Made by a program: the position numbers and the translations under genes. From Galaxea fascicularis (Eukaryota > Cnidaria > Anthozoa > Scleractinia > Euphylliidae): DNA of 64,000 nucleotides. The stretch is taken from NCBI GenBank assembly GCA_948470475.1, contig OX419337.1:38841005-38905004 (forward strand), written 5' to 3'. Within the stretch, counting starts at the first letter, position 1, and each line of letters begins with the position of its first letter. The notes under the pieces were generated by a model. That model had not been told where the DNA came from and made no database searches. It saw only the letters and a list, made by a program, of their open reading frames with translations. This document shows, piece by piece, positions 33,209 to 46,275 of this stretch.

Positions 33209-36200
33209 TCAGTCCCCAGATTCCCTCTGATCTTGGCTCTTCTTTAGTTGTTCTATCAGTTCATCTTTAATCTATAAAATAGAAGTGAGAGGTAAGCAGC
33301 AAAGCCTAACAGCCACGACATGCAGTTTCATGGAACAACTGTGATTATCTGATAGCACTCCATACACTCTGCGCCTCCCCCTCTCTGGTCTTCTGCTACA
33401 AATCAACCACAAATACTTAACAACTAACAAACTTCACAGAGTAGGAAGCAAAAAAGGCGACAGTCACGAAGAGAATTACAAACGCTCCGGAAAGAGACAG
33501 TGATCCGGCACATTTTGTTTTCCTTCGTACGACTAGCACGTTGCTCATGTGAAATGTTGTCCACAGAGATAGCAGCGCGCGATCGCGAGATGCGAGATTA
33601 CTTCAAGTGACGTGAGAGGAAGCAGCTAAAAGCGAGGAAAGCGCGTGCACAACACCCGCCATCTTACAAAAGGGGCAACCACTGCTGACAGTCTGACCTA
33701 ATGCGTCGTTAAACGGAAGGAATTTGGGAACAAAAGCACCGGCAAGCCGGATATATAAAGAAATACATAACGACGCTTACCCGAACCTCCTGCCGAAGTG
33801 AATCTATTTCGCTACAAAATTTTTCACTAAGTTCACGAACAAGAGCTTCTTTGATCTGATAAAAGACAGAGAAACTCGCATTACGACAAAAAAATCCCAG
33901 GAAAACATAATTCAATAACTCATGACCATTGACATGACCACTAGGCACAGACAAAGATATACTGGTTTGTGTGGGTAGACGCAATTTTATTGTTTGTTTT
34001 CTTGTCATGATCAGTTTGAACGCATGCGTCATACTTGATTTCAACAAGCAACAAATCTACCAATCATGACTTCATAAAAAAAATTACCAAATTTCTGATC
34101 TGAAGATTTTCATATGTCATGCAAGTTCGAAGGATAACAAGACGCATAAACAATTTGAGGATCAAGCTCCTCAAAAATATCTCACCTCTTCACGAAACTC
34201 TCGGATACACGTTTCTCTCTCTTCTTTCAACTCTCTCTTCGCGCTTTCGATGTGTGAATGTATCCGCGCTCTTCGCGAGGCTTTCTTTCGAATCGATAAT
34301 TCATCGCTGATGCTGGAAAGCCCGATATTTAACGAAGATTGTTCCCGTAGAAGGTCAGCCATCTTAAAAACCAAAAGCAACAAAAAGAATTAAAGTAAGA
34401 TACTACGCCAAGATCAAAGTTTCAGCCACATTGCACTGTCTATGGTTTGAAAACTGAACTACAACTGTAATTGAAACAGTTGATTAATGCGTTTTTGTGG
34501 AGTTGTCTTATTTCTGTTGAGTGGTTCTTGAGGCTATACAACATGACTCTAAGAATTGAGTCTCTAGTCTGTAATTCTAAATTGTGACCATTCAAATGAA
34601 AGCTACTAAAGAGTACTTTCCTGTGGGGTTGTATATTGTGCTGTACCAGGTGGTTCTGATTTTGAGTCTGTGGATGAAATCCTAAAGTGTGACCATTCAA
34701 ACGAAAGCTACTAAGCAGTACTTTCCCGTGCTATTTATTATGTTGTACAAGGTGGTTCTGACTTTTGAATCTGTAGATGAAATCCTAAAGTGTGACCATT
34801 CAAACGAAAGCTGCTGAGCAGTACTTTCCTGTGGTGCTGTTTGTCATGTTGTACTAGGTGGTTCTAACTTTTGAATCTGTAGATGAAATCCTAAAGTGTG
34901 ACTATTCAAACGAAAGCTACTAAGCAGTACTTTCCTGTGGTGCTGTTTATTAGGCTGTACAAGGTGGTTCTAACTTTTGAGTCTGTAGATGAAATAAAGT
35001 GTGACCATTCAAATGAAAGCTACTAAGCAGTACTTTCCTGTGGTGCTGTTTATTATGCTGTACAAGGTGGTTCTAACTTTTGAGTCTGTAGATGAAAGAA
35101 AGTGTGACTATTCAAACGAAAGCTACTAAGCAGTACTTTCCTGTGGTGCTGTTTATTATGCTGTACAAGGTGGTTCTAACTTTTGAGTCTGTAGATGAAA
35201 TAAAGTGTGACCATTCAAATGAAAGCAGTACTTTCCAGTCGTACTCCCTGTTTTCTACTTTTCTGGGGCAAATATTTCACAAAAATGCCAGCAAATTTAT
35301 CTCCGGACATTGTACCTTTTGAGATACACCGGAACCAACAGGATCCCTTGCAGCTCCAGCCAGAAGCATGTTTCGTCGTTCAGCCAACAGATGCTTCATC
35401 CTTTCAAGTTCAGAATTGACCAGTAAGCGAAGCTCCTGAATCGCCTCCATTTCCTCAGTTATGCTGCAAGAGTCGACAGAGCAGCAAGTAGTGAGTTTGG
35501 ATTTGTTAATAATGATTTTTGAAGTTGAAATCTTAAATTGCTTGGATCAATGTCAGTGGCTGACATGTGCGCACCCACCCCTCCCCTAATCCAACATTAA
35601 CACTGACTTATTAACTTGTTATAACTTGTTTGGTAGGGGAGGGGTGGGTGCGCAGTTGTCAGCTACTGACATTGATCCAAGCTTGAAGGATACACGGAGA
35701 CGGCTGGTTAATTTTTCTCCGTCGATAATGATTGTTACTATCCCTCACCCCCTTGAATTTGTTGTTGTTTGTCAGATGGTGCTGTTGAAGGTTGTGGTAG
35801 GTGGACCAGGCACGCAGGCAACAACAACAACATTTATTTATACCAAGAAAAAAAAAACAAAAAGTGGTACATAGAGTTTGAAACTTAAAAGTAAGGTATT
35901 AGCTGCTTATAACAACCATAAGGGCTAAGAAAACTAGGCAGCTATCTATGAAATACAATAGAAAAGATTATGGTCATGTCAATCAAGTAAAAGTAAACTA
36001 AGAGTATAGATATAAACCCCAAAGGAAACACATAAAATAAAAATTTGCAGAATGGATCCACTTCACGAATCAACTAAGTCTCTCAAGGATGGATGCCTCT
36101 ACCTTTTTTGTTATATCTCTCAGTTAGTAGACGCGCTGTGATTGGTCAATTTAGCGGGCTGTACTTCAATGTACGGCCCGCTTAATTTAAAAGTTTTCCT

Positions 36201-39200
36201 CAAGCCTGATTAATCTCAGAGATATAATAAATATCTTACTAACTTCCTTTTCTCGGTCCGTACTGTAAGTTACGGATCCTCTTTTTTTCCCGATGATCTA
36301 TGGCCCGCATAAGTGAACGGGAAAAAAGTCGGTCCTTACCTTACAGTACGGACCTCGAACTCGGTTACTGACAGGTATGCATTTTAGATTCATTACGAGA
36401 AAATCGATCTCTAATATTTTTAATAATCTTTTAAGAAAGAACGCTATTATACTGAGACTAGAAACTGGCTCGCACTCAGCGAAAACCGATTTGAAAATAC
36501 TTTGGGTGTTCAAAATGGATTCCGGAGTCATTTGAGAAAGGTAGACCTGAGTTTTGTTTCTTGATAATCTTAGTAACTTGTCAGGTTCATTATGTATCGT
36601 TTCATCTCCATTTGCATTGACTTATGTTTGTTGTTTGGACTTCTTAAATCTATCAAAACGGCTCTGTTGAGATCAATTGTCAAACCGGTTTCCACAAAAG
36701 AAAAGATCCCCTTCTTCTGGTGTGGTGTTTTCATAAAAATTGTACTTTATCCTACAAATTTTAGCATTAATTTTAGCGTGGTGTATGTGAAAACGAGTTA
36801 TTGGTTAATGTACTGATTTCGGTTTCTGGTTGTCAGTTACAACGGGGAGTTCATTATAGAGGGTTTTCATATGACGTCACGAGGGCCTTGTTGGTGTTCC
36901 AAAACAAAGAAACGGCGGCCCTATTGATGCACCAGGCTAACCCTCTGGGAACTGAATTATTATATTTTAAAGCAATTACTTTCTTTTGTTTCATCAAGCC
37001 AATATGGCCGCTGGTCACGTGAATGAAAACGCTCTATAGAGGGTTTCTTGATATCGAGGTCCCACTGTAGCCCCTATGTGAAAATGGGAGGAATGAAGCT
37101 ACTACTGGACCAACATACCGTGTAAGCATGTGTTTAGTAGTATATACCGATCTCATTGCATCCAGCGGTCCGCCAGAAGATAGTGTTGATTCGTACTTTT
37201 GAATACTTTTCTCGAGAACGTTTATTTCGTGAAGGTAATGCTGTAATTTGGGGAAAGAAAAGTGAACAACACATATTAGAGGGCTATCCAGTAACAAATT
37301 CAAGACTAATCACAAGCTTTGAAAGCCACCGTGGGCAAACACGACAAACAAGGCCACTGCTGGAAAACTTACAGGGCGCGTAACAAGCGAAAACTGGTAA
37401 AATGCGAGGGAAAACGATGAACCGCGTGGAACACTGAAGAGTCAACTGGAGCCGAAAGAGTTGCATACAAAATCACGTTGGCTTTTTTTTTGTGATAGTC
37501 AATCTCCTCATGAATTGACTCTCAGTTATAGCAAACACCAAGTTTTAGAATAAACAAACAGAACGCGCCAAAACAACACATTTATTGAAAAACAACGCAA
37601 ATTGAAAAACCAAGACAACAATAAGGCTCCAATAATAAATAAATAAATAATTTAATTAATTAAATATACTTTATTCAAAGAAAAACATGTCTACCTTACA
37701 CACATCAGTTGTATATTGGCGTTAGTTCTCTATTTTCTGTACCTCAAGAAATTGATGCATTAAAATTATCATTAGCGGGTACTTTTCAGCTTACTTGCAG
37801 GTTAGTTTACGGCATAGGAACGAGAAAAAAGCGGCGTTTATCATTACAAAACTTAACTATATTTCCTTGAATTCTCGCGCACGGGAAATGAATGCTTTTT
37901 CGTGCAATTCATGCGAAACAGCAAGGTTGGCCAACACAAGATTAGCACCTGTTTTGGAATCTACCACATGTGAAATGTTGACAATTAAACCGAATGAATT
38001 TGCACGTTCAGACGTAATCGAAGTCCACGATGTCTGATTATAAATAAACAATACAACTGTTATCAACTGACCTGCTGAAAGTCAGAATCAAACTTTCGTA
38101 ATGGCTCTTTGGGTTCCTCCTGATTTATTAGTGCGCATGCCCCAACTGCTTCTGTTGATTCTGCCGTCGCGGACGCATGTGAAGCAAAAACGTTTTCACC
38201 AGATGCTAGGCCATCACGTGAACCTTCAGTTTCGACTCCTAATTGTATGCTATTTCCAGGGCTACGCAAATTATTTTCACTGCCATCCGTCGTTAGATGG
38301 ACTTGATCGTTATTTTCAAAACGTCGCTCTGAAATATTATCAGTTGAAACTAAACTTGATTGCAGTATGCTTTCCTCGCTTGTAATTGCTACATCACTTG
38401 AGCCAAATTCAGATTGAGAAACCGCAGCTCTTCCATCATCTCCGTCACTCAAAAAAACTTGATTGTTCTGTGGCTGACCCTCAAAGGACTCATCAGCCAT
38501 CCGTGTCCTTCCAAACTTGATTTCACTTTCCTCACAAACAGTCATTTCCGGCTCAGTCTTAAGCAATGCATTGCAGTTTTCGTCGGTCATACCAAGAAAT
38601 TCAGGACCAGAGTTCGAGGAATCAATATTTGACTGGATTTTCGCGGACGCTGCGCTAAAAATGGGCCCTAAGTCTTCGGAAGAAGCAACGTGGTTTCCTT
38701 TCATTTGCAGACTTCTGTCCAGATCTGCAGTTTCTTTGGGCGTGGATGAACTGGGACTATAAACATATGAAGCTAACATGTCCTCATCAACTGGACGCTG
38801 TTTAGTTAACGATCTCGATCTTCTTTGGGCGAACGCAGCACGCGGAGATTTTTCGTCCACAAAATGATCGCTGACTCGGGCTTTTTCAGCTGCTAGGCTG
38901 AGCATCTCCGGGTCAAGAAGCGCTGCCCAAGGTGTGCGGCTATCACTATCAATGGCATACGCGTCTGCAGAAAATCGCTTCGCATTTAACTTTGGCGAAC
39001 AAGAGCTTGGACTGAGTGTATCTTTATCGGTCATTATTTCCTCAAACCCGCTGCTTTCTCCACTGTTTTCTCTCGTTAAACGTTTTTCTGGCGACTTAAT
39101 GTTTAATCCGGCTTCGGGATCCGTGGAAGATGATGATTCTTTCTCGTTGAATTCCTCGCTTGCGATTTCCTCGAGTTCAAACGAATCTTGCGCGCTAACA

Positions 39201-41121
39201 CTAGCTACCTTCAAGTGTGCCAGTCTCGGCAAAATAGGAGAAATTTCTTCGTCTTCTTTGGTTACGAGGTCCACAGAAACATGGCTCTTGTCATAATCGA
39301 TTTTTGTTCTATCATCACTTAAATTCACTGCGTCGTCGTCCGAGAAGTTCGCTGAGTTAGCTGTCACAAAACCTTTACTCGGAAGTGAACCATTGTTGCC
39401 CTCTTGTGCTATGGTTACAACTATCAATGACTCGTTGTTCTCATTCTTTGGTCCTTTTTCTTCAGTAAACTCATTTGATTCCTGACCCTTATCTGCGGTT
39501 TCTACATCCGGTAAGTCCAGCAGCAACTCAGATTCAACATTTGCCTGTTCAAAAGATTCCTCCCTAACTATTGTTCCTTCTTCGTTAGAAAGCCTCCTGG
39601 AAATTTTTGTTCGCACGGTTCCACTCCCAACTGACGACACTTCAATTTCCTCTGTCACTGGCTCCAGAAACATCCCTTTAGTCACGTGACAAGGCTTGTT
39701 GAGCCTGAGGTGCCTCATCAAGTCGAATGAGTCCTCAAGGGCTTCTTCGGGCTCGGAAATGAGGGGTACAGAAGTGTAACTCTCGCTGAGCTCCGGGTTG
39801 ACTGGTTCCGCGCAAGATGTGATGAACCTCAAGGGGATCCTACAGGAGCCCGGGTCTGACCACACTGAGGATTCTTGAGTCTGAAAAATATGACCAAAAA
39901 TACTCGATTATTTGAACACGGATGAATAGTTACGTTCTTCCTAAGCTAAGTAGAAAAAAGCGAGTCTCGATTGGTAATAAACTACTTAAAAAATCAACTT
40001 AAGCAAAGTGAAGAAGACAGATCGAAAAAAAGAAAAAAACGTAATGTACAGAAACAATATAATGTGTTCATTTAAAGGGACGATGCCTCATGGTTCAAGT
40101 TGTTCAGTAAAATAACTCAATACAGTTAATACGTTTCACAGATCAACCCATCACCGGTTTCGAGTATCACAAAAAACAAACCAACCAAACAAAACAAAAC
40201 AAATGGATATACGCAATTGAATAGCTTCGCTTCTACTTGGCTGGCGCAACGAGAATCACAAAAGAAATGAATTTCGTCACCCTACGCGGATAAACATTTG
40301 CATCTAAATCACGTTTCTCGTTATTAAGCCTTGAAAACAATTAATACCACACTTAAAAATACTATCAGCTGAAAGATACAAGTTCTCTGTAAATGTCACA
40401 TTTCTCAGTAACAAACGGCAGGAAATCTTTTGATGCACCCAGCTTGAAAGAAACGGGAAAACAAGAAAATTCGTGAACAAACAAGACGCACGCTCGCTAG
40501 TTGTAACACAAACCAAAAACAACTACCATTATGAGGGTCCTTTTTACGTCATTTTGTCCTCCTTATCCCGACCTAAGTCACAACCAAAACCATCTCCCAT
40601 GAATCAAGAAAAATAAAGCGAAATCAACATCTTCCTCACTCTGGGTTGCGTGGCAACTGTCTTGTTCATCAACAATGTTTATATGCTCAACCTTCAGCAA
40701 CAAGCGATCTTTTAAAATGTAATTAGAGTTGACTTTCACAATTCATAAAATACACATATAAAACTGTGTTCTAGCACTTTTTGTTTGATTAGTAGGCAAA
40801 TCCTTTAGAGCTGTCCTCGAGGTTTTGTTTCGCAAACACCAATCCCAACATGCCCCATACTAACTGAAAAGTAAAGAGGTGCTTATGATTAAATAACCAC
40901 AGCTCCAGCAGGAACCTTGGGCAGAACTGAGTTTATCCCCAAGAGCAAGTGTCACGACAACTCCCAAATATACGCGATGCCGGTGAAGGCTAAAAACTAC
41001 AGGAAATGAACTCCACGACGAGTACTTCATACTGCACGAGTAAGATGTGGTTTGTGTAAGAGAGCGTGGCGCGGAAACGCTTCGGGCACGAGATACTATT
41101 TTGCGGCTTATTATCAAAATT

Positions 41122-41162
<41 letters not shown>

Positions 41163-44100
41163 TGATAATAACGATAATAATAATAACGATAATAGTAATA
41201 ATAATAATAAATAATAAATATTCTTAAATTATGATATTTGAATTTTTTTACTGTGCGAATCCAAAAACCGAGAACACTTCGACTTAATTTTGACATTTCC
41301 AATTGTGCAGCAACCAATCAGAAGCGACATGAAACCACAACCTAGTTACCGTTACAGTTTGTGATTCAGTTTTCTCGCGCGTGATTGGCTTTTTACTTGA
41401 GACACATAACAAACATCCCATAAATATTTCTAGTGTTCACGGTTTTTGGATTTTCACACAAAGAGAGCAAGCCACAAAACTCAGAGATGCATTTGTCTAG
41501 TTTGCCTGCAAAGCTACCAGAAGTCGATGGGAAAGCGACTTGAAAAGTACTTCGTTTTGAAAAATGAACAGGTTCGCATGTTACGAAAGGAATAGTTCAT
41601 GCCAACATGTTTGGGTACTGCCTTCAGGCAGGAATCCACTAATGCCATCACGCTGTAACAGTTAGGCGGAGTCCACTATGCGCGCGAAGTTCACTGGGAT
41701 ATCAAGGACTTTTCAAGATTTTAATTTTCCTGGAGTTTCTCCCAGATCACAAAAATGCGGCCAAATTTCAAATTCGTGAGGATTGAAGGGAGGGAGAATT
41801 AAGGTACTCTATTGAAACTTTACCTTGTCAAAAGGGCACTGCGGTAAAAGATTAATTTAACCTAACTATCGGCTCAAATTTCTACTTTTGAAAATCTTCT
41901 CTTTTACCTCACATCTTTGTCTGCGAGAAGTCTGCTAATTCATGTAGAAACAATGGTATGTATTTAAAAGCCTCAAAAAATTAAGAGAAGCCCCCTCACC
42001 GGAGATCCGTAGCTATCATCCTGATCCAAGCTTCGCCGAAAGAAATCGACATCAATTCCTCGTGCGCTGGACGGTGATTCGAGAAATCGATCAGGTATAC
42101 GACTGCGCATGTCCGGTTCAGCAAAGCCCAGGTCCGCGAGAAACTCTTCCGGGTCCACGGTCATTGCGTTTAGCAGTGAAATGACATCGTGAGAAGACCT
42201 TAAAAAGAAAGAAGTGACGTCTGAATCAAGGTGCTTTCTTGTTAAGTTTAATTTATCGACGATCAACGTCCTGATCATATTTTCAGTGACCCTTTTTGGC
42301 TTTAATCATAGGTTAAAGCAAACAAGAAAGAGAGAAAATTTCGTTTTAAGTCGCAATGTCAGAAATTGCTCGGTTATCAGTCAACCCGGCTAAAAACGTT
42401 TCAAGATATACGATCATGTTTAAGTATATGACTGTTTGCGATGGATGCGACGCTCGTCTACCAGCGTTACATGACAACATTCTGGTGGAGAGCGCCACTT
42501 CACACGTTCATTTCTAGCCGAAGCGCAAAAGGAGACGCTTGTGGTCTTACTTCTGGCACAGATGATCGCGCCTCTTCTTTACATCAGTATGCGATTCCAT
42601 TGCGTTGTTGCATTTACGTGCATATGAATCGACTGAATCTAGATCGCATCAATATGAACACCTAAAACCCTGAATCCCTGTACCCATCTTCACTTTTTCA
42701 CCCGACCGGAAGTAAGTTTCAGCTTTCTAAACGGAAAATCAGGATGTCATCGACATTCAAACGAGCGCATAAGAAACTGTTACATACATTTTAGAAGAAA
42801 CGTAACAACTGGGCAGTAAAGTATCCACCAACCCGTACACCAAAACTTCCTAAAAGCGAGCTAACGTAAAAATACTAAATGTTGTGGTTACCTGATTTCA
42901 TTTACCAAAGAGCTTACGACCCTTACACACGGAAGTGTCTGGTTTCTCATAGCACAAACAGCCACGAGTTTCTTTCCCACAATAAACCACAATAAAACAA
43001 TACTTAAATGCTACATGTACGTTAGCGGAACGTGCGAGTCCCGCCGTGCGTAACACCAAGAAATCAAATAGAGCAAGTGAAAAACAAGAAGTTTTGTCCA
43101 CGCGGAAAAACAGAGAGCAATATTTAACAACTGACCACAATGAGGCACCTGTGACACGTCGCGTCGCGGATACGGCTCGTGGCTCCAGACAGATAGACAG
43201 ACAGGCCTTTATTTTACTTTAGCACGATGGTCATTAAAGCTTCGTTCTATTTCAAGAGCACGTAACTTTCCGATGTAACAGCCTTAGGCTTAACTCTGAT
43301 ACTGATTCAACCATTTTTCATTCGTGAGCTAGGAGTTAAAACTAAGTCCAGTTTTTATCACATGAGGGATGTGCTTACTCAGGTGGGGGCGTTAAGGCGC
43401 TATATTCGGCATCTTTCAAATGTAAAAGTAATGAAAGAAAATGATTAGAAGCCGTTGTCAGGATAACTAAACAAAACGACATGTATGAAAGGTCATCGTG
43501 GGCTTTAATGAATATACTCCGTGTTAATGAGGCTGAATACATCATCGCAGCTGTGAATGCATTTTTAGCGAATGATCGCGGATATATTAAAGTCGCATAG
43601 ATCAGGGGCTAGCCGAGTTCGAACCTTTTCCCACTGAGAAACTGCGCTAACAAGCCAAGCCGATCATTTTGTCGCTCCGCAATAAAACGGAAACAGAATG
43701 GATAAATTTAATTTGTTTTAGAAAAAATTTCCACCAGAATTACCTTTGAAATACATTGGGAATCTGGCGAGATTGGGCGATTTCAGAAAATATCCATACC
43801 TATACCACGGACGGCTTTTAGGATTTCCGAAGGGGAGGGGGGGGGGTCTTTGAACTGGAATTCTGAAGGAATGGGGGGGGGCATTTACAATTGGAAATTC
43901 GAAGGCATGGGGGGGGGGGGTTTCACAGGTGGGATTTCTAGAGTAGAAAGAGCAGAGTGAGTTCCTTGAAAACGCTATTGTTGTCGACTTTTGCAGTTCG
44001 TAAATAAACCACGAACGTATGATCGCGGAAGCAGAAGACAAGCATCGATTGATCAGACACGTAGAAGTGAACAGTAAAACGTGGGTTTCACATTTACCTT

Positions 44101-46275
44101 GATGAATTTCTTGTCAAGTGAATAAAGTCTGAAAATGTACCTTATTTTCTTGATACTCCTGTCTCCCGCCCGATAATCGCCAAAAAAAAACTCGTACCTT
44201 CCAAGGACGCCTGTCAGATAATTAAGCATTCGGACCGCCACACGGCAATCGACCGAAAGAATTTAACAGTCTTTCGAGCTATTTTGCTTTGTGAACGTCA
44301 AAACAGCTCAAGAAAACAAAGCCAAATTTAGACTTAAAAAAAAAGGTTGCGCAGCCTGGCCACACGCGGTAGGTTTTTCTTGTCGCTGAAGAGTAAAGCT
44401 TGTCGCTTGGCGCCGCTAGATCACAGCCTTGGGGAGGCATAAATTCATGTTCGTTTGTTCATATAAACGTTGCCAAGTCGAAAATGTACCTCAAAAAACC
44501 CCCGGAAATTCCGAAGGGTAGGGGGGGGGGGTTTCACGATTATGAAATTCTGAGGGCATGGGGGGGGGATAACGTATTCTGGAATTTCCGAAGGCAAGGG
44601 GGGATTAAAACACGGAAGCCGTCCGTGGTTGGGTATGGATATTTTCTGGAATTGCCCATTCTGGGAGCGTTTTGAGAGAGAAATTAAAGAACCCAACTGG
44701 ACACTCTTAGCAATGGATTAATCCAGAACACTCAGTCAAGAATTAAAGATAGAACGCTAAACAAGGAAAGTACCTGCTAAAGTTGGAGCAATCAGATATT
44801 AAGCTCTCGGAACTTTCATGCCTTCCAACGTGAGCCAGTTTTTTAATGACCCTGCAACTTCCCGACACTCCGGAGCTCTCATTAGATGCTTCATAATGGA
44901 GTCTTTTGAGAAAATCAAAAGCAGATAAGTTATCTCTTAGAATTTCGAGCAGTAAAAATCAAAGGCTGCAATAACTAAACATGGACAGAGAGATATTAAC
45001 AACTTCCATCTGAAATTATTTGTTTCATAATCAAGATATTGTATTATTGTATTTAATTGACTTAATGAGAGAAGATGTCTATACTTTGCAAGAATATAAA
45101 TTTTTACAACCTCTTACTAATAGGAAGAAGTGAACCAGCACCAGACGATCACAATTTTACAAAATCAAGTTGCAAAGAATTCCCCATGATCATTCCATCT
45201 TAACCTGGGCAGATAACTGAACTGTTTAAGAAAAAGATTTGGAGCAATACATGAGGTATCAAGTCACTTGTGCAAAGTGAAAACAACAATTTGAAGTCAG
45301 AAAATTCTGCTATGGATTTCTATGGCAGATTAACACTGTTCAAGAATTAATAAGCAGAACATTACTCTTCCCAATTCAAGTGATCTTTACATGTACCTAG
45401 CTTAGCAACCACCATACAACAGAGTCTGTACACAAAGTAGGTCACATGATCCCTGCTGCAAGGAGTGTATTGACATTGAGATGTCTCTTCACTTATCCTC
45501 TAAAAGATGTTACCTACCCTGTACATACACTGTCTGAGCTTGTGGCAGAGAGCAATGGTTTCCTTGATGCTAAATAAACTTGAGCATCTGTGCCAAGAAA
45601 CAAGTCATCTTCAGAATCTAAGATGCTGCCTGCAAAATAATTAGTCAAATGCAACTTAATGTTACAGTGAAGAAACAATCTGCCATCAACTTAGAATTCA
45701 TCTTCCAAATTGTCACCCTTAAGCCCCATGGTATTAACAAATGCTTTTCATTCAATTAATGTGTTCCTGTTTTCATGTTGCCAAGTTACCACCAATTGCG
45801 TAGCTCAGCATCTCTTCTACATAAATGGCACACAACCCATACTTCCCAATTCGCTCTGACAAAGGGCTAACTCTTGAAATATCAGCTTTAGAAACCTGTG
45901 TATGGTGGTCAATTAATTTACATTATAAACTCCATTGATAAAACCAAATTTCATATCAACTTGGTTTTTAAAGGTGAGTGGCTAACTTAGGGGGAGTGCC
46001 TGGACTACTAAGGGTGTACCCTCCCCCCACAGGAGTTTGGATACTCTCCCAACAATATGCCTGCCATTACAGACCAAGCTAGCAGCAGTTTCCTCCAAGT
46101 GTACAAGTCTTGACTTTAACCCCATGGAAATATAGGGGACTGTAACCAGTGTAAACAGAGCTGTCATTTTGTAAGAACTCAGGAGGTACATACTCTGCAC
46201 AGATGTGCGTCTTTCCTGCGCATGGAGAGGATCTGATGGTTGTCCATGTGATATATCTTCGTCTGTGTTATCCAT
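33209..46275 (-). CDS. ITPRID/KRAP/TESPA1-family protein (IP3 receptor interacting), 10 exons
   Basis: Exons: 46275-46194, 45629-45518, 44902-44774, 42198-42000, 39880-38072, 37240-37119, 35463-35316, 34362-34186, 33855-33781, 33271-33209. All phases agree and give 971 residues. Residues 123-160 match the IP3-receptor-binding motif of the family: DPEEFLADLGF, EPDMRSRIP, SARGIDVDFF. Residues 175-777, from one 1.8-kb exon, are acidic, Ser-rich and disordered. Residues 778-971 form the C-terminal coiled-coil region, including ITEEMEAIQELR and MADLLREQS, which parallel the vertebrate C-terminus. In vertebrates these proteins bind IP3 receptors and position them near actin. A signalling role at the ER is therefore inferred. 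The start has an in-frame stop two codons upstream. Odd point: vertebrate members have RFF before the SARGID block, while here it is RFL. Exon 6 uses the GTATGT donor at 37118, because the nearer one breaks the frame. Confidence 0.82.
34440..35245 (+). repeat. Tandem array of about 104-bp units, intronic satellite
   Basis: The block GTGACCATTCAAA (or GTGACTATT) recurs at 34584, 34689, 34792, 34898, 35001, 35103 and 35207, so the spacing is 102-106 bp. Each unit also has GAAAGCTACTAAGCAGTAC and AAGGTGGTTCTAAC. The array lies in the ITPRID-like intron between the exons ending at 35316 and starting at 34362. Diverged single units occur at about 9.9-10.7, 51.1, 57.6 and 59.6 kb. Confidence 0.93.
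35540..35682. repeat. MITE with 48-bp inverted ends, 143 bp
   Basis: GCTTGGATCAATGTCAGT at the left is answered by ACTGACATTGATCCAAGC at the right. Pairing continues through the GCGCACCCACCCCTCCCCT block. It lies in the ITPRID-like intron, 77 bases upstream of the acceptor of the 35463 exon in transcript sense. Confidence 0.9.
36111..36365. repeat. Palindromic element with TTATATCTCT ends
   Basis: TTATATCTCTCAG and CTCAGAGATATAATA are inverted within the first 120 bp. A second inner palindrome follows, GGTCCGTACTGTAAG against CTTACAGTACGGACC. The same order (GCGCTGTGATTGGTC, GGGC, CGGCCCGCT, AGAGATATAATA) recurs at 49802-50022. Confidence 0.75.
36855..37038. repeat. MITE-like element, relative of 22323-22438
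   Basis: TATAGAGGGTTTTCATATGA at the left and ATGAAAACGCTCTATA at the right are inverted. TGACGTCAC follows the left end as in the 22.3-kb copy. It is intronic in the ITPRID-like gene, on the 3' side of the 37119 exon. Confidence 0.7.
41122..41219. repeat. (AAT)n microsatellite, intronic
   Basis: An AAT trinucleotide run of about 98 bp with scattered ACG and AGT interruptions in the second half. It lies in the ITPRID-like intron between the exons at 42000 and 39880. Confidence 0.95.
43776..43935 (-). repeat. G-rich dispersed element, copy 1
   Basis: It contains CAGAAAATATCCATACC, then CACGGACGGCTTTTAGG, followed by three poly-G-tailed units of the type TTCGAAGGCATGGGGG. Its head is the reverse complement of the end of the copy at 44490-44660. 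Both are intronic in the ITPRID-like gene. Confidence 0.65.
44490..44660 (+). repeat. G-rich dispersed element, copy 2 (opposite orientation)
   Basis: Poly-G-tailed units (TTCCGAAGGTAGGGGG, TTCTGAGGGCATGGGGG, TTCCGAAGGCAAGGGG) are followed by GAAGCCGTCCGTGG and GGTATGGATATTTTCTGG. The latter two are the reverse complement of the start of copy 1. Confidence 0.65.
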
